Below, in pieces: positions 1 to 12,157 of a stretch of 64,000 nucleotides of DNA. The notes below the pieces were generated by a model. That model was not told the DNA's origin and ran no database searches. It saw only the letters and a list, made by a program, of their open reading frames with translations. Each line of letters starts with the position of its first letter. Position 1 is the stretch's first letter. A program made the position numbers and the translations under genes. The stretch covers positions 1,159,587 through 1,223,586 of the forward strand of contig NW_003314285.1 of assembly GCF_000143415.4 (NCBI RefSeq), in the 5' to 3' direction. This stretch comes from Selaginella moellendorffii (Eukaryota > Streptophyta > Lycopodiopsida > Selaginellales > Selaginellaceae).

Positions 1-214
1 CTCCGGAAAGGGAAATCGATTGCGTGGTTCCCGGCTCATGTGGAGTGGTGCCCCAGCTGAGTACCTTGTGGCTCATTGGTCTTTGCCCTTCCTAGGGGCT
101 TGGGCTTTCCCTTCGGGATGGAAGTGGGGGAGTAGGGGTACCTATACTGGGCCATTAGGCCATGGTGTTTCCCCCTGGCATCCCGAAGTAAATATTGCAC
201 CCAAGGCTTGGGAT

Positions 215-807
215 TGTAAGCTCCTGAGTTTGGACTTCCCGGGAGGTCACCCATCCCAGTACTATTCAAACCCAAGGACGCTTAACTCTAACTATCCCAA
301 GACCCTTAACCGATTAGAAAAGGGGGTGCACTCTTGTTCATGGGCCCTTTCCCTCTATATTTGAACCCCATGGACCGTCTCTCGAGTCGTTCCCTTTGGT
401 TGCTTACAATCCACCATGCTTCCCTGCAAGTTCACGCCCTCGTGAACGGAAGCTGAGAGCCGCAGCTCTCCCGAGAGCCCCGCTCTCTTGACACCCTACC
501 CCTTGGGTCGAGCCCAGCGGGAGCAAACTGGACCATCCAGATGTCAATCAACATGTGGTGCGATTCCCCTAGCCAACCAACAGAGTCAGACCCGAGACCT
601 CTCTGATACCAAATGTAAGCTCCTGAGTTTGGATTTCCCGGGAGGTCACCCATCCTAGTACTATTCAAACCCAAGGACGCTTAACTCTAACTATCCCAAG
701 ACCCTTAACCGATTAGAAAAGGGGGTGCACTCTTGTTCATGGGCCCTTTCCCTCTATATTTGAACCCCATGGACCGTCTCTCGAGTCGTTCCCTTTGGTT
801 GCTTACA
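215..807 (-). mobile_element. Complete Cassandra-type TRIM retrotransposon carrying 5S rRNA sequence
   Basis: Two 194-bp direct repeats (215-408 and 614-807) start TGTAAG and end TTACA, flanked by a perfect 5-bp target duplication GGGAT (210-214 and 808-812). On the minus strand the LTR contains the 3' half of plant 5S rRNA, including the internal-promoter box C type sequence GTTAAGCGTCCTTGGG and the TAGTACTAGGATGGGTGACC segment. Right after the minus-strand 5' LTR comes TTTGGTATCAGAG, the primer binding site for initiator tRNA-Met. The 205-bp internal region has no coding frame. LTR with 5S, Met PBS and a tiny internal domain are the defining traits of Cassandra. The LTRs differ at very few positions, so the insertion looks fairly recent. 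Confidence 0.93.
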
Positions 808-812
808 GGGAT

Positions 813-1139
813 TTAAGGGGTCCCATGATCAAGTTTTATTATACCAAGGGATGTTAGGAACTTGGAGGCTTGGTGTGCTTAGTTGCTTGTGCCTGCAGGG
901 AGTGTAGCCGAACCTTAAGTCCAGTCTAATCTGAGGAGGGGGATTGGGAGAGATTTAGGAATCTGTGGATAGATGACTAACGCTCCATTGCTTGTGCAGT
1001 AAGTAGCTGAAGCCAAGTAGGACCAAGTAGGAGCTGGTACAATAGGTGGGAACCTTGACAAAGGAACTTAGCTAAGGCCAAAGCAGTGTTGGTCGAATAG
1101 ACAAGGTAAGCTGACAAATTGATGGGAGCCTTTTCCTTA
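813..1139. other. Leader-like non-coding sequence before the first gypsy gag
   Basis: No convincing ORF. It lies between the Cassandra insertion and the first recognisable gag sequence of the plus-strand gypsy relic and is probably its LTR end or leader. Sequence near 37-75 recurs at about 21157-21195, which suggests that the LTR of this relic starts left of the window. I could not find a primer binding site. Confidence 0.4.
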
Positions 1140-4100
1140 GTTCTAGTGAAGGATAGAGGCGGATTGCTGGGAGATGGCAAAGGCAGGGCATAAATGAACA
1201 AAGGTGGAGACGGAACCTCCTCCAAAGCTAGAGTCTCCAGTCGAACAAGAGGCTATGGATGAGGAATTTTTGCATGAGGAGGACTCCAATGAAGAAACTT
1301 CCAAACAAGAGTTTGGTGGTGAGGTTCGGTAGTCCAAGGCTTGATTGGATGTTCTAAAAGGACAATTGGCTCAAACCAATGCCCTGCTAGAGACTCTCGT
1401 ATGCAAGCTAAAGCGTAATGAGAAGAGGAAGAAAAAGTGAAAGACTGTAGATGCTGGCAACATAGAAGGCATGAACCCTTTGGCGGGGACTGAGGCGGAA
1501 CCGAACAAAGGTTGAACAAACCGAAGTGAAATCAGTCCCTTAAGCAGTTCTTAAATACAAACCAAAACCCCCACTGGTCTTCAAGGAAGTGAATGACTAT
1601 AAGGTGGTGGAGGATTGGTTTTACGATATAGAGGATTATTTCCAAGCGTTGTGGTTATCAAGCTCGGAGAAGGTCCCATATGCAAAACCAAACTTGGCAG
1701 ATAATGCCAAATCTTGGTGGAGAATAATAGAGGCCACTGAAAGACCGGTGGCCACTTGAGAAATGATGAAGGCGAGGATCCATGCGACTTATGTTCCTCC
1801 AAATGCTACTCTACACCTAAAGGATGAGCTGAGTAGGCTGAAGCAGACCGGAATCATTCAAGAGTATGTGAATGGGTTTATGGTAAAGAGGATACTTGTC
1901 ACGGATATGGGTGATATGGATGCATTTCATGCCTTCATATTAGGCTTGCAAACCTAGGCTCGTGGCGAGGTGATGCGTTGGAACCCGACCAACTACAAGG
2001 AAGTGTTGGATGCAGCTATCAAGGTGCATTTCAATGATAAGCTACAAAAGGGAACACGACGTGGTTGGGGTCTATGTTTAGCAAAAGGGCCAAACCAAGG
2101 GAGACATATAGCAAAGGGAAATTCAAGAAGAGTTTCCCTAAGAATGAGTCCTTAGGGTTCCAGAAAGGCAAATCTAGTGGTCAGTGAGCAAGTACATGGG
2201 GATGTCAAGCAAAAAGAAACAAACCCACAAATAAAAAGGTCAAGTTTGCTAGTAACGTGGGAAACAATATATACTTCAATTGCGGTGAAGCGGGACACTT
2301 TTTGAGGGAATGTCCATACTCAAAGAAGGCTAGAGCCAATATAGCCATTAAGTTGGGTGAAATCCAAATTAAAGTATATGATTCAGTCCCTAGCTCAAAG
2401 TTACTCGTTACACAAACAACTTTGGTAGAGAGTCGTTTGCGATATCTACTAGCCCTTTAAGGGAAGCTCAGAGGTAGCTTTGTTAAGATCTTTATTAACA
2501 CGGGTGCTTTGGATAATTTTGTGGTTGCAAACATAGTTCGGCAAGCTGGACTAACGGTGTAGTGGTTATGTGAACTAAGGACTATAGAGTTTGTTCAAGG
2601 CAGCCAAAGCACCGATGAGGTACTTTGACAAGCAAGTATCGAAGTTGGGACATGGAAATTAGATATGGATTTCATTGTGTTGGACATGGTGGGATTTGAC
2701 GTAATCTTCAGGATGGATTGGTTTAATTGGTTTGTGGTACTCTTGCATGGATAAGGTCGGAACTTTGTGGTACTAGCAAACTTGAACCTGGTGTTCACGA
2801 GAGGACAACTCATTAAAAGAACCAAGACAACTTTTATGTGCTTACTCTTGGTGAGGAGTGATAAAAAAATGAGAACAAAAGAAGTGCCTTTAGTGATTCA
2901 GTAGGTGTTGGACCAATTCCAAGATACTATGCCAGAGGAGCTACCAGTGGGGTTACCCCCCGAATGACCGATAGAACACAAGATTGAGTTGGTCGAGGGT
3001 GCTAAGGCAGTGGTTCGTCCCCCTTATCGTTTGAACAAAAAGGAACTCGAGGAGTTAAAACGCCAACTTGAGGAGTTGGTGAAAAAAGTGTATATTAAGT
3101 TGAGCAAGTCACTGTATGGTGCACCGGTGTTATTTGGGAAAAAGAAAGATGGATCTATGCACATGTGCATAGACTACCGGTTGCTCAACAAGTATACAAA
3201 GAAGAATAAGTACCCTTTACCAAGGATTGAGAACTTGTTCAATATGTTAGGAAAGGCAAAATACTTCTCGAGGATCGACCTAATGTCAGGATATTACCAG
3301 ATCAAAGTAACAAAGGAAGATGTCAAGAAGACAACTTGTCAGACAAAGTATGGAAGCTTTGAGTTTCTAGTGATGCCCTTTGGGTTGTGCAATGCACCAG
3401 CAACATTCTCAGTGTTGATGAACCACATTTTTGTACTCTATTAAGATCATTTTGTGGTTTTATACATTGACGAAGATAACACTTTATCAAAGGGTGATTC
3501 ACCACGTCAAAGACTCAATGAAATCCAAATGTGACTTTGCTCAATAAGAGGTAAAGTTTGTCAGGCATGTGGTGGGCAAGGACGGGCTCAAGATGAACCC
3601 TAAGAAGGTCCAAGTTATCCAAGAATGGGAACGACCATCGAATATATATGAGTTAAGGGCATTCTTGGGGCTATGCAACTACTACCAAAAGTTTATCAAA
3701 CACTATTCGAGAGTAGCCTTGCTTTTAATGGACCAAACATGAAAAAGAAAGATGGTATGGACAGTGGAATGCGAAGTGGTATTTGTTCATATCAATGGGA
3801 AGTTGAGGAAGGCTCTCGTGTTGGTGTTACCAAACTTTGGTAAGGACTTTGAGGTAGAAATGGGTGCTTCAGACTTTGTGTTGGGTGTAATTTTGAAACA
3901 AGACAACCATCTAATAGCGTTCTTTTCAAAGAAGTTGGACAAGGCTTAGCGAAAGTGGCCAGCCCATGAGAAGGAATTGTTTGCGGTGGTCAAAATACTC
4001 ATGGAGTGGTGACACTACCTTGGGAGACACTTCAAAGTTTACACGGATAATGTGGCAATGAAACACTTCTTGTCACAGCCCAACTTGAGAGGAAAATAGG

Positions 4101-5434
4101 GTCGGTGGGCCAATGCTTTGGCCTAGTTTGATTGTAAAATTCTGTATAAACCTGGGAAGAGCAACATTGTGGCGAATGCTCTAAGTTGAAAAGCGAGCTT
4201 GAAGTTGGCAATATCCAGCACAACAGTAACCTTTTGGGATGATGTGTGGACAGCATATGAGAATGATGGTCTAGCATAAGAAGTGTTGTTGAAGAACCAA
4301 GAGGCACGGGCAACTCACCACAAAGGTGAGTTGCCAACAGAAGAGAAAATAAGTTATGCAGAACGCAATAGACTTATATATTATAAACAAATGAGGGTGT
4401 ATATTCCAAAAAGGGAACTAAGGAAGGTAGCCTTAGAAGAGTGTCACGACGACCTCTTGCGGGACATGGTGGAGTGCCTAAGACGATGGGCTTACTCAAA
4501 AGGAAATATCACTAGCCAAATATGGCTAAGGATGTTCAAGACTATGTAAAGACATATCTAACATGTCAACAGGTCAAAGCCGTAACTAAAGCTAGTAGGG
4601 GTTTATTACAAAACATCCCAATTCCAGATCGTCTATGGAAATGTCTTATGATGGACTTTATCATGGAACCCCTCCCAAGTGAGGGGTTTGATGTGATATT
4701 TGTGGTGGTGGACCAATTTTTTAAGATGGCACATTTCATACCTACCACAATGGAGGTGGATGCGGAAGGTGTGGCGAAATTGTTCTTTGAACAAGTGGTT
4801 CAAGTGTGGGGAAGGCCAGAAAAAATTATCTCAGATCGAGATAAAATCTTCACCAATAGGTTCTGGAGAACTCTTCTGGAACAGTATTGCACCAAGTTGA
4901 AATTCAGCATAGCCTATCACCCACAAATAGGTATTGGGTATTAGGTCAAGTTTGTTGGCACGAACACTTCTTGACAGACAGACAAACAGAAAGGGTGAAT
5001 AGGCAGCTAAAGGATTATTTGCGATGCTATGTCTCCAGAAACTAGACTAATTGGGTAAGTCATTTAAGACTTGTGGAAATGTGTTATAACAACTCACCAC
5101 ACTTGAGTATTGGGGTGAGTCCATGGGAAGTCATCAATGGGCGAGTTATTGAAGGTCTTGTGGAACTTGGTGTGACTGAGTATCATGGAGAGTTATCCAC
5201 AGTGGAGGTATTCATGGCAGAAAGACTCAACATTTGGAATCTAGTGAGGGATTCCTTGGAATGGGCTCAACAAAGGCAAACCAAGTACGCGAACCAAAAG
5301 GTTCCAACCTAGGGAGAATGTGTGGTTGAACACCAAGAACCTAATGCTACCAAGTGGGATCAGCTGGAAGCTGAACCAAAGATAAAAATGCATATATTCC
5401 TAGAAATGAATTGATCTTGAGTTTTTTAACTAGG
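1140..5434 (+). pseudogene. Ty3/gypsy chromovirus gag-pol, 5' part, decayed (relic 1)
   Basis: Broken reading frames in family order: gag (about 1200-2160), a zinc knuckle at about 2275-2320 whose first Cys is replaced by Tyr, aspartic protease (about 2460-2760, D of the DTG motif replaced by N), reverse transcriptase (2989-3475), RNase H (about 3750-4200), integrase zinc-binding region (4283-4560) and integrase core (4522-5312). RT shows [16 protein letters not shown] and the MPFGLCNAP block, but YxDD reads YIDE. Many in-frame stops are TAG or TGA where Gln, Arg or Trp is expected. The frame ends abruptly at 5434, where a 13.7-kb element is inserted, and resumes at 19161. It cannot encode a working polyprotein. 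Confidence 0.9.
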
Positions 5435-6474
5435 TGTAAGCGACTAAATTTTCCATTCTACTTTAGTCACTTATCCACACCTCCGACCACTTGGAGGAGT
5501 CTCATTCACAACCTCCATAAGTCCAATTCAGGACTTGGGACTTGCTAGCCCCAAGAATGGCATCCATGCCACTCAACATTTGCACTTGTTCCAAGTGCTC
5601 CACGTGTCTGATCCCATGACCGACACTCAAAGGTACCACCGACATGGCAGCCTGTTACGCTAAGGCCATGCCCAATCACTTTTGCCACACTGATAGTCCA
5701 TTACCACTTGCATCACAGTCTTGGCTCTCCAAGACTAGGCAAACCATCTGTGAGTGGTCATCTCAGATCCACTCCTTAGCATCCTTAGGATGCCTACCGA
5801 CAAGGGGAATAGCCTTCCCCAATATCCCTTTGTTAGTCCCCACTAAGTCCCTTTTTGCCTCTGGCCGTGTTTGCCAACACTGCCACTGGATCGAGGCCCA
5901 CAGGCCCGACCACTAAGTCCCACGGTCCTCTGGGATTTCCTCACCACACGACTGTGTCCTTGGTCACTACCCCAGAGGACTGCTCCTCTTCCTTTCCACA
6001 GTTTGGGCCTTTGGGACAACATTTCGGAACACCGTGGCCTTACGTGAGCCACCTGGGTACTCTCCCCGCCTTCCGCCCTTGGGTGCTCTAGCCATGGGCT
6101 TAGAGCGAGGTTCCATTGAGCCACACCTAGTATCCAAGTAGGTAGTGCCACCCACACTTGGACTGGGAGCATCGGCCAGTCGATCTCCCGGGGGAACTAG
6201 AGCTGGCTCTTGAACACTTCACCAAGCTACCCCACTTGTCGGTCCGTATTCACTCTAGTCTTGGACTTCATAGTGGTCAATTCATCACCCAACACTGGGT
6301 CTGGCCTTCCTGGGCCAAACTGGCCTTTCCTGGCCAAACTGGCTCCACTGGGCTCCAACGCCCACACTCTCCCTACTATACTTTTGGAACCCCCCGCAGC
6401 CCCCCCCCCCCCCCACCCCTGGGGGACGATCGCTTTGGGCTTTCACCCAACTGCCTATTAGTATTCGGACTCAG

Positions 6475-6893
6475 ACTCGGACCCGAACTCGGTCTTGGTC
6501 CCGGATTCAGACTCGGACTCGGTCTCGGTCGCGGTCTCGGTCTCGGTCTCGGTCCCGGTCTCGGTTCCATCTCGGACTCCATCTCGGACTCCATCTCGGG
6601 TTCATCTCGGACTCCACCTCGGACTCCATCTCGGGTCCATCTCGGACTCCACCTCGGGTCCATCTCGGACTCCCTCTCGGGTCCATCTCAGACTCCATCT
6701 CGGACTCCATCTCGGACTCCATCTTGGGTCCATCTCGGACTCCACCTCGGATCCATCTCAGACTCCATCTCGGACTCCATCTCGGGTCCATCTCGGACTC
6801 CATCTTGGGTCCATCTCAGACTCCATCTCGGGTCCATCTCGGACTCCATCTCGGGTCCATCTCGGACTCCATCTCAGGTCCATCTCGGACACT
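6475..6893 (-). repeat. Minisatellite within the 3' LTR of the LARD-like element
   Basis: Two alternating short units, CTCGGACTCCAT (12 bp) and CTCGGGTCCAT (11 bp), repeat across the stretch. They are preceded at 6475-6565 by a simpler run of about 6 bp built on TCTCGG. Because units of 12 and 11 bp mix, all frames stay open and create long spurious ORFs. A homopolymer C tract sits just upstream at about 6398-6418. Confidence 0.9.
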
Positions 6894-7230
6894 TCCACGT
6901 GTCATGTGTTGGTCCTTTCGGGTCCCTTTTTAGAGCCTCGCTTATGGCTTGCTTTGTGCTCATTCCTCAAGCACTTTGTTGGGAGTTCCACTCCCGCTCT
7001 CGACCTTTCAAGTCGAAGCTTTTAGTCCAAACGTGTTACGCTCGTTTGGCTTTTGCTTCGGCCACTACCACGTGGCACCCTTCTGGCTCCACTTTGGGGC
7101 CTAGGGATTTTGTGTCTCACAACTCCACCACCCATAGACGAAGTTTGATATCCTCATCGAACGGTAAACCATTTTATAAAGTAACACTTGCATGTGTTAC
7201 CATTTCCATCCTTGGCACCTAGCCAATATT

Positions 7231-7348
7231 TGTCAATGGTTTGACATTGAAGGCTCACCATGCCTTCTTCATATTCGTCAATGATTTGACATTGAAGGCT
7301 CACCATGCCTTCTCCATATTCGTCAATGGTTTTACATTGAAGGCTCAC
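7231..7348 (+). repeat. 45-bp tandem repeat split by the chromovirus insertion
   Basis: About 2.6 copies of a 45-bp unit (TTTGACATTGAAGGCTCACC followed by ATGCCTTC and ATATTCGTCAATG). The array breaks at 7348 and continues at 13521-13575 beyond the chromovirus, showing that the virus-like element inserted into the array. Confidence 0.85.
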
Positions 7349-7720
7349 TGTCAAGACCCCCAACAAGATCAAGACTGGAAAATGCAAAAGATAAAGAGAA
7401 AAGCTAGTGGAAACAAAGAAAAGGCCTTAGACTGGTGTTGATTCAGATTGTGGAGAAATGGAACAAGGCTAACCTATATATACTATAAGTTGATGAAGCT
7501 CCACCACTCTTAGATCGAGGACGGCCTAAATATAGCTGAGGTCGAGGAGGCGGCACATCATCATCAGGAATCTGGCTCGAGACTCAAGAATCGTACAGGA
7601 AATCAGAGAGTCAGGAATAGGGAAGTGTCTCGAGAGTCAGGAATGTGGTCTGCAAGTCAGGAATCCGGTGAGAGTCAGGAATGTGGCAAGAATTGGGGGA
7701 TTCCTGACAGTACCCCCTCC

Positions 7721-8709
7721 TCAAGAACGAGTGGAATGAGGACGTGATCGTGAATGAAGAGGAGGATGAGATGAGCGGCGAGGGATGGGAGATGGAGAAA
7801 AAGAATGGGGACTGGGACGAGAAGGATAGCGGCGGTGGAAGTCCTGAACAAGGTCAGGAGAATGAACCAGGTTGTCCGCAGGTTCCCAAGTGTGTTCCTC
7901 AGGTCTATAACCCTTCCAATCGACCAGATAGTAGAGTTTAGACCGTGAAATCTTGGAATCAAGGATGTCCTGAACCTCGTACTCAGACCCATCCTCGAGC
8001 TGCACTGGTGGAGGCAGAGGAATGACCCGATTTGGAATAGGACTGGGAATATAAGGAGAGAGGAGAGAGGAGTGAAAAATGGGGTAAATTTGATATGAGG
8101 AAGGAAGTGCAAGGCGATAAGTGACAGGATTAATGATGGCAGTGATAGGGAATGGACCAAGTCATTTGAAATTGAGTTTTGGACAGAGCCTAGTGGTGGA
8201 GATATTTTTCCTGAGGAGCCAGACTTTATCCCCGATATTGTAAGGGGGACAATCCTGACGATGGATATTGGCAAATGTTTTGTGAGATTCCTGAGCACGA
8301 TAGAGATGGAAGGAGATGGAGTTGTGGATTTCCTGGAGGTTGGAGACAAATGCCTCAGAGCGGGGATTTGAACAAGAGGAGTCGGATGGAGAAGGAAGTG
8401 AGAGATTGAATCGAGGATTTCGACCAGAGTTCGCAAAGAAGGGGGAAACTCGAAGAGAGGAGTGAATAGAGTTGTTATAGGAGAACTCAGTAAGGGGAAG
8501 GATATCGAACCAGTTATCCTGATGATTGTTGATGAAGCACCTCAAGAATTGTTCTAATGTCTGAATCGTTCGCTCGGACTGTCCATCAGTTTGAGGATGA
8601 TATGCTGAGGAGAGGTTGGCCTTCACTCCTAGCAATTGCAAAAACCGTTGCCAGAAATGAGACATGAACTGAGATCCCCGATCCGAAACCACATCTGCAG
8701 GAATCCCAT
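7721..8709 (-). pseudogene. Chromovirus pol: integrase C-terminal part and chromodomain
   Basis: Continuation of pol beyond the Cassandra insertion. The integrase core shows DVVSDRGSQF and SAYHPQTDGQSER (second catalytic Asp, and Glu of the DDE triad after HPQTDGQ). A C-terminal chromodomain follows at about 7780-7970, with EYEVQDILDSK, YLVDWKGY and TWEPADNL, and then a Ser/Pro-rich tail. Chromodomains steer integration towards particular histone marks in this family. Confidence 0.9.
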
Positions 8710-9302
8710 TGTAAGCTCCTAAGTTTGGACTTCCCGGGAGGTCACTCAGCCCAGTACTATTCAAACCCAAGGACGCTTAACCCTAAATATCCCAAGACCC
8801 TTAACCGATTGAAAAAGGGGGTGCACTCTTGTTCATGGGCCCTTTCCCTCTATATTTGAACCCCATGGATCGTCTCTCAAGTCGTTCCCTTTTGTTGCTT
8901 ACAATCCACCACGCTTTCCTGCAAGTTCACGCCCTCGTGAACGGAAGCTGAGAGCCGCAGCTCTCCCGAGAGCCCTACTCTCTTGACACCCTACCCTTCA
9001 GGTCAAGCCCAGTGGGAGCAAACTGGACCAGCCAGATGTCAATCAACATGTGGTGTGATTCCCTTAGCCAACCAACAGAGTCGGACCCGAGACCACTCCG
9101 ATACCAAATGTAAGCTCATGAGTTTGGACTTCCCGGGAGGTCACCCAGCCCAGTACTATTCAAACCCAAGGACGCTTAACCCCAAATATCCCAAGACCCT
9201 TAACCGATTGGAAAAGGGGGTGCACTCTTGTTCATGGGCCCTTTCTCTCTATATTTGAACCCCATGGATCGTCTCTCAAGTCGTTCCCTTTGGTTGCTTA
9301 CA
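8710..9302 (-). mobile_element. Second complete Cassandra-type TRIM, inserted in the chromovirus integrase
   Basis: LTRs are 8710-8903 and 9109-9302, 194 bp each, with the same 5S-rRNA-derived segment and TGTAAG...TTACA ends as the copy at 215-807. The target duplication CCCAT at 8705-8709 and 9303-9307 is perfect. The internal region again begins (minus strand, just below 9109) with TTTGGTATC, the Met primer site. Excising it together with one duplication restores continuity of the integrase reading frame across the junction. Confidence 0.94.
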
Positions 9303-12157
9303 CCCATGAAGTCGAAAAATTTCCCTGAATACCAGTTTTGCCATGTCCTCGCCCGAAAACTCCTTGGTACATGGCAGGAAGTGTGCCATATTTGTGAAGC
9401 AATCCACCACAACTAAAATGCTGTTGAAGCCTCAAGAACTGGGAAGATCACTCAAGAAATCCATGGAGATGGATTCCCAAAGACCTGAAGGGACCGGGAG
9501 GGATCGAAGCAAACCTAAAGGAAGGTGGTGAGGTACCTTATTCCGAGCGCAAGTGTCACAGGAGGTAACAAAGGCTTTGATGTAGTCATCCATGTGAGGC
9601 CACCAAAAGTCCCGTGCAACCAGCTCATAGGTTTTCGCAATGCCGAAGTGACCAGCAGTCGGGCTATCATGGCACGCCATCAGGACCAACCTTCGAGCAT
9701 CACCTTCAGGAACGTAAAGTTGCTCCCCATGGTACAATAAGCCATCTAAGAACTCGAACTCGTCAAATCGCCAGCAGTCGGGAGTCACTGGGTGTCCAGC
9801 TTGAAGATGGGGGAAAATGTCGTTGGCGAGATCATCAAATTGAAGATCGTTTCTGATCGCATCCATCAAGGAGAGTCCTGAGGGGCCAAGGAAATTGCCA
9901 TAACTTGAAGCCTATTAGGACCGAGGATAACTTGATCTTGTTGATCGAAGGCAGGATTACCAGGCCTGAGACTGAGGTAGGAGCGCCTTGAAAGAGCATC
10001 AGGAAGGCCTTGAAGCTTTCCAGGTCTGTACTTGATAACAAAATCAAACCGACTCAGGAATTGTGCCCACCTTGCTTAATGACGGCTCAAAACTCGGGAA
10101 GTGGCAAAGTACTCGAGATTTTTGTGATTCGTCCAGACCATTGTTTGATGGCCCGCCCCCTCCAAGAAACGACGCCACTCTCCAAAGGAATCCACAATAG
10201 CAAGGAGCTCCTTGTCGTGGATTTCGTAATTGATCTCTGCTGGCTAGAATTTCCGAGAATGGAAAGCGACCGGATGAAGTTCTTGATCCGCTCCGAGTTG
10301 AGACAGCACAGCACCAATGGCAAAGTCAGAGGCATCAGCCTCGATGAAGAAAGGTTGTGAGGGATCAGCATGGATCAAGACGGGAGCAAAACTGAAAGTT
10401 GCCTTGAGTGTGTCGAAGGTCTGCTGGGCAGCAGCAGACCAGGAGAAGGGAACATCCTTGCGAGTGAGATGCATGAGAGGAAGGACAATGTCAGAGTAGT
10501 GATCAATGAATTTGTGATAGAAGTTGGCGAAGCCAAGGAAAACCTGAACGTTCGACATTGATTGTGGAGGCTCCCATTCGAGAATAGTCTTGACTTTGGT
10601 AGGATCCATCGTGATAGCCTCAGGAGTGACAATGTACCCAAGGAACTCCACAGACTGCTGATCGAAGGAACATTTCTCAAGCTTTGCGTATAGGCCATGT
10701 TCTCGCAACTTCGCCAGCACCTTGCGTACATGTTTGTCGTGCTCCTCCTGAGTTTTTGAGTAGATGAGGATGTCATCGAGGTAGACGATCACCATCTGAT
10801 CAAGAAACTCCCGAAAGACGTCGTTTGCCATGTGTTGAAAAACTGCTGGAGCATTTGTCAAGCCAAATGGCATGGCAGTGTACTCGAAGTGGCCATAGCG
10901 GGTTCGGAATGCAGTCTTCCATTCATCACCAGGCTGGATCCGGATCAGGTTGTATGCTCCACGGAGGTCAATCTTGGTGAAGAAGCGGGCACCGCTGAGG
11001 CGTTCCAACAGGTCCGAGATCAGGGGCAGCGGATAATGGTTCCGAACAGTCACCTTGTTCAAACCTCGGTAGTCGATGACTAGCCGCAAACTCCCGTCCT
11101 TCTTCTTGACAAAGAAGACAGGTGCTTCAGCCGGGGACTATGAATGCTGAATGTACCCCAAGGCAAGGTTCTCATCCACGTACTCTTTGAGGGCCTGAAG
11201 CTCGGACGGGGATAACCCGTAGATAGGCCCCCACAGAGGTGACGCTCCTTCCTGTAAATCAATGGGACAGTCATAAGGCCGATGAACAGGCAAGACACTA
11301 CCTTTTTTCTTGTCAAACACATCCCCAAAATCATGATACTTCTTAGGAAGACTGACAGGAGAAACATGCAAAGCAAAAAGGAAAAGAGGTTCTTCATGAA
11401 GGAGTTCTTTCATAGTGATTGTGGAGATAGGAGAAGGCGTACGACTAAATGGAATGATGAGAAGAGGATATTGTCCAGTGTAAGATGGAAGAGAGAAAAA
11501 AGAAGAGGGTGAAAACTTTGTAGAGTCAGGAACAGAACCCCGATTTGAGTTTAGGGAACTTTTCCTGAGTCGGACTCGATGAACAGTAGGGGAAGCCATA
11601 GGAGATGGTGATGTGGGAGAGAGGAGCTGTAATTCCTTCCAACAGATCTGAGGCTGATGTAGTTGGAACCAAGGAAGACCGAGCACCACAGAGGAGGACT
11701 TGCTATTGATGATGTTGAAGGCGATATCAGTGACGGTGGACCCGATGTGTACTCGAACGGGCAACGTTTCCCTAAGTCCAAAGGATGGAGACACAAAATG
11801 CCCGCCGATGCCTTCAACCCTCAGATCCCGTATGGTAGGAGAAAGAGGAACATGATGTCGGGCAGCAAAGTCCATGTCCATGAAGCAGGAAGTTGCACCC
11901 GAGTCCAGTAGCGCTAGAGCCTTGAGTCCTGATTGTCCGGTGAAAGAAAGGAGACATGGGATGCGGAAGTTGCGGGAATTGGTGGTGGCTTTGATGAAAG
12001 GTGGTGAGGAGCTTGATAAAGAAGAAAAGTGATTTTTATTCGGGTAGTCCAAACAGACAGCTCCTACTCTGTTTGGACAGGGTCGTTTCCCGACTACAAC
12101 AGAGGTGGACTTTGAGGCAAAGTGAACTCGAGCAGTCGGGGAGGCTTCTTGGGACAT
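9303..12157 (-). pseudogene. Chromovirus pol: protease, RT, RNase H, integrase N-terminal part
   Basis: Order seen: aspartic protease with LLDSGATSCF (about 11900) and VVLGLPWF (about 11670); reverse transcriptase 10244-11089 with VIDYRGLNKVT, MPFGLTNAPAVF and intact YLDD; RNase H starting FFIEADASDFAIGAVL; integrase zinc-binding region HDSPTAGHFG plus the CDTCARNK Cys pair (9432-9869); and the first part of the integrase core. Breaks: a TAG between protease and RT near 11137, a TAG after SRKF near 10243, one frameshift between about 10240 and 9870, and a TGA at about 9431. The integrase core is then cut by the Cassandra insertion ending at 9302. It would cut, copy and insert element cDNA if intact; as it stands it cannot make full-length pol. 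Confidence 0.9.

Noticed and set aside
215-408. Possible 5S rRNA gene (also at 614, 8710, 9109 and 43171)
   Set aside because: Only the 3' half of 5S is similar, and it lies inside paired LTRs with target duplications, so it belongs to Cassandra elements.
6398-6418. Poly-C tract as a possible regulatory signal
   Set aside because: Simple homopolymer inside a retroelement LTR, repeated in related LTRs; no evidence of function.
6158-7222. Long open frame of 354 residues with GLHLGSISDS-type repeats, and several overlapping ones on both strands
   Set aside because: It is the translation of the LTR minisatellite; mixed 12- and 11-bp units keep many frames open. The same happens at 18213-19217. 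No gene.
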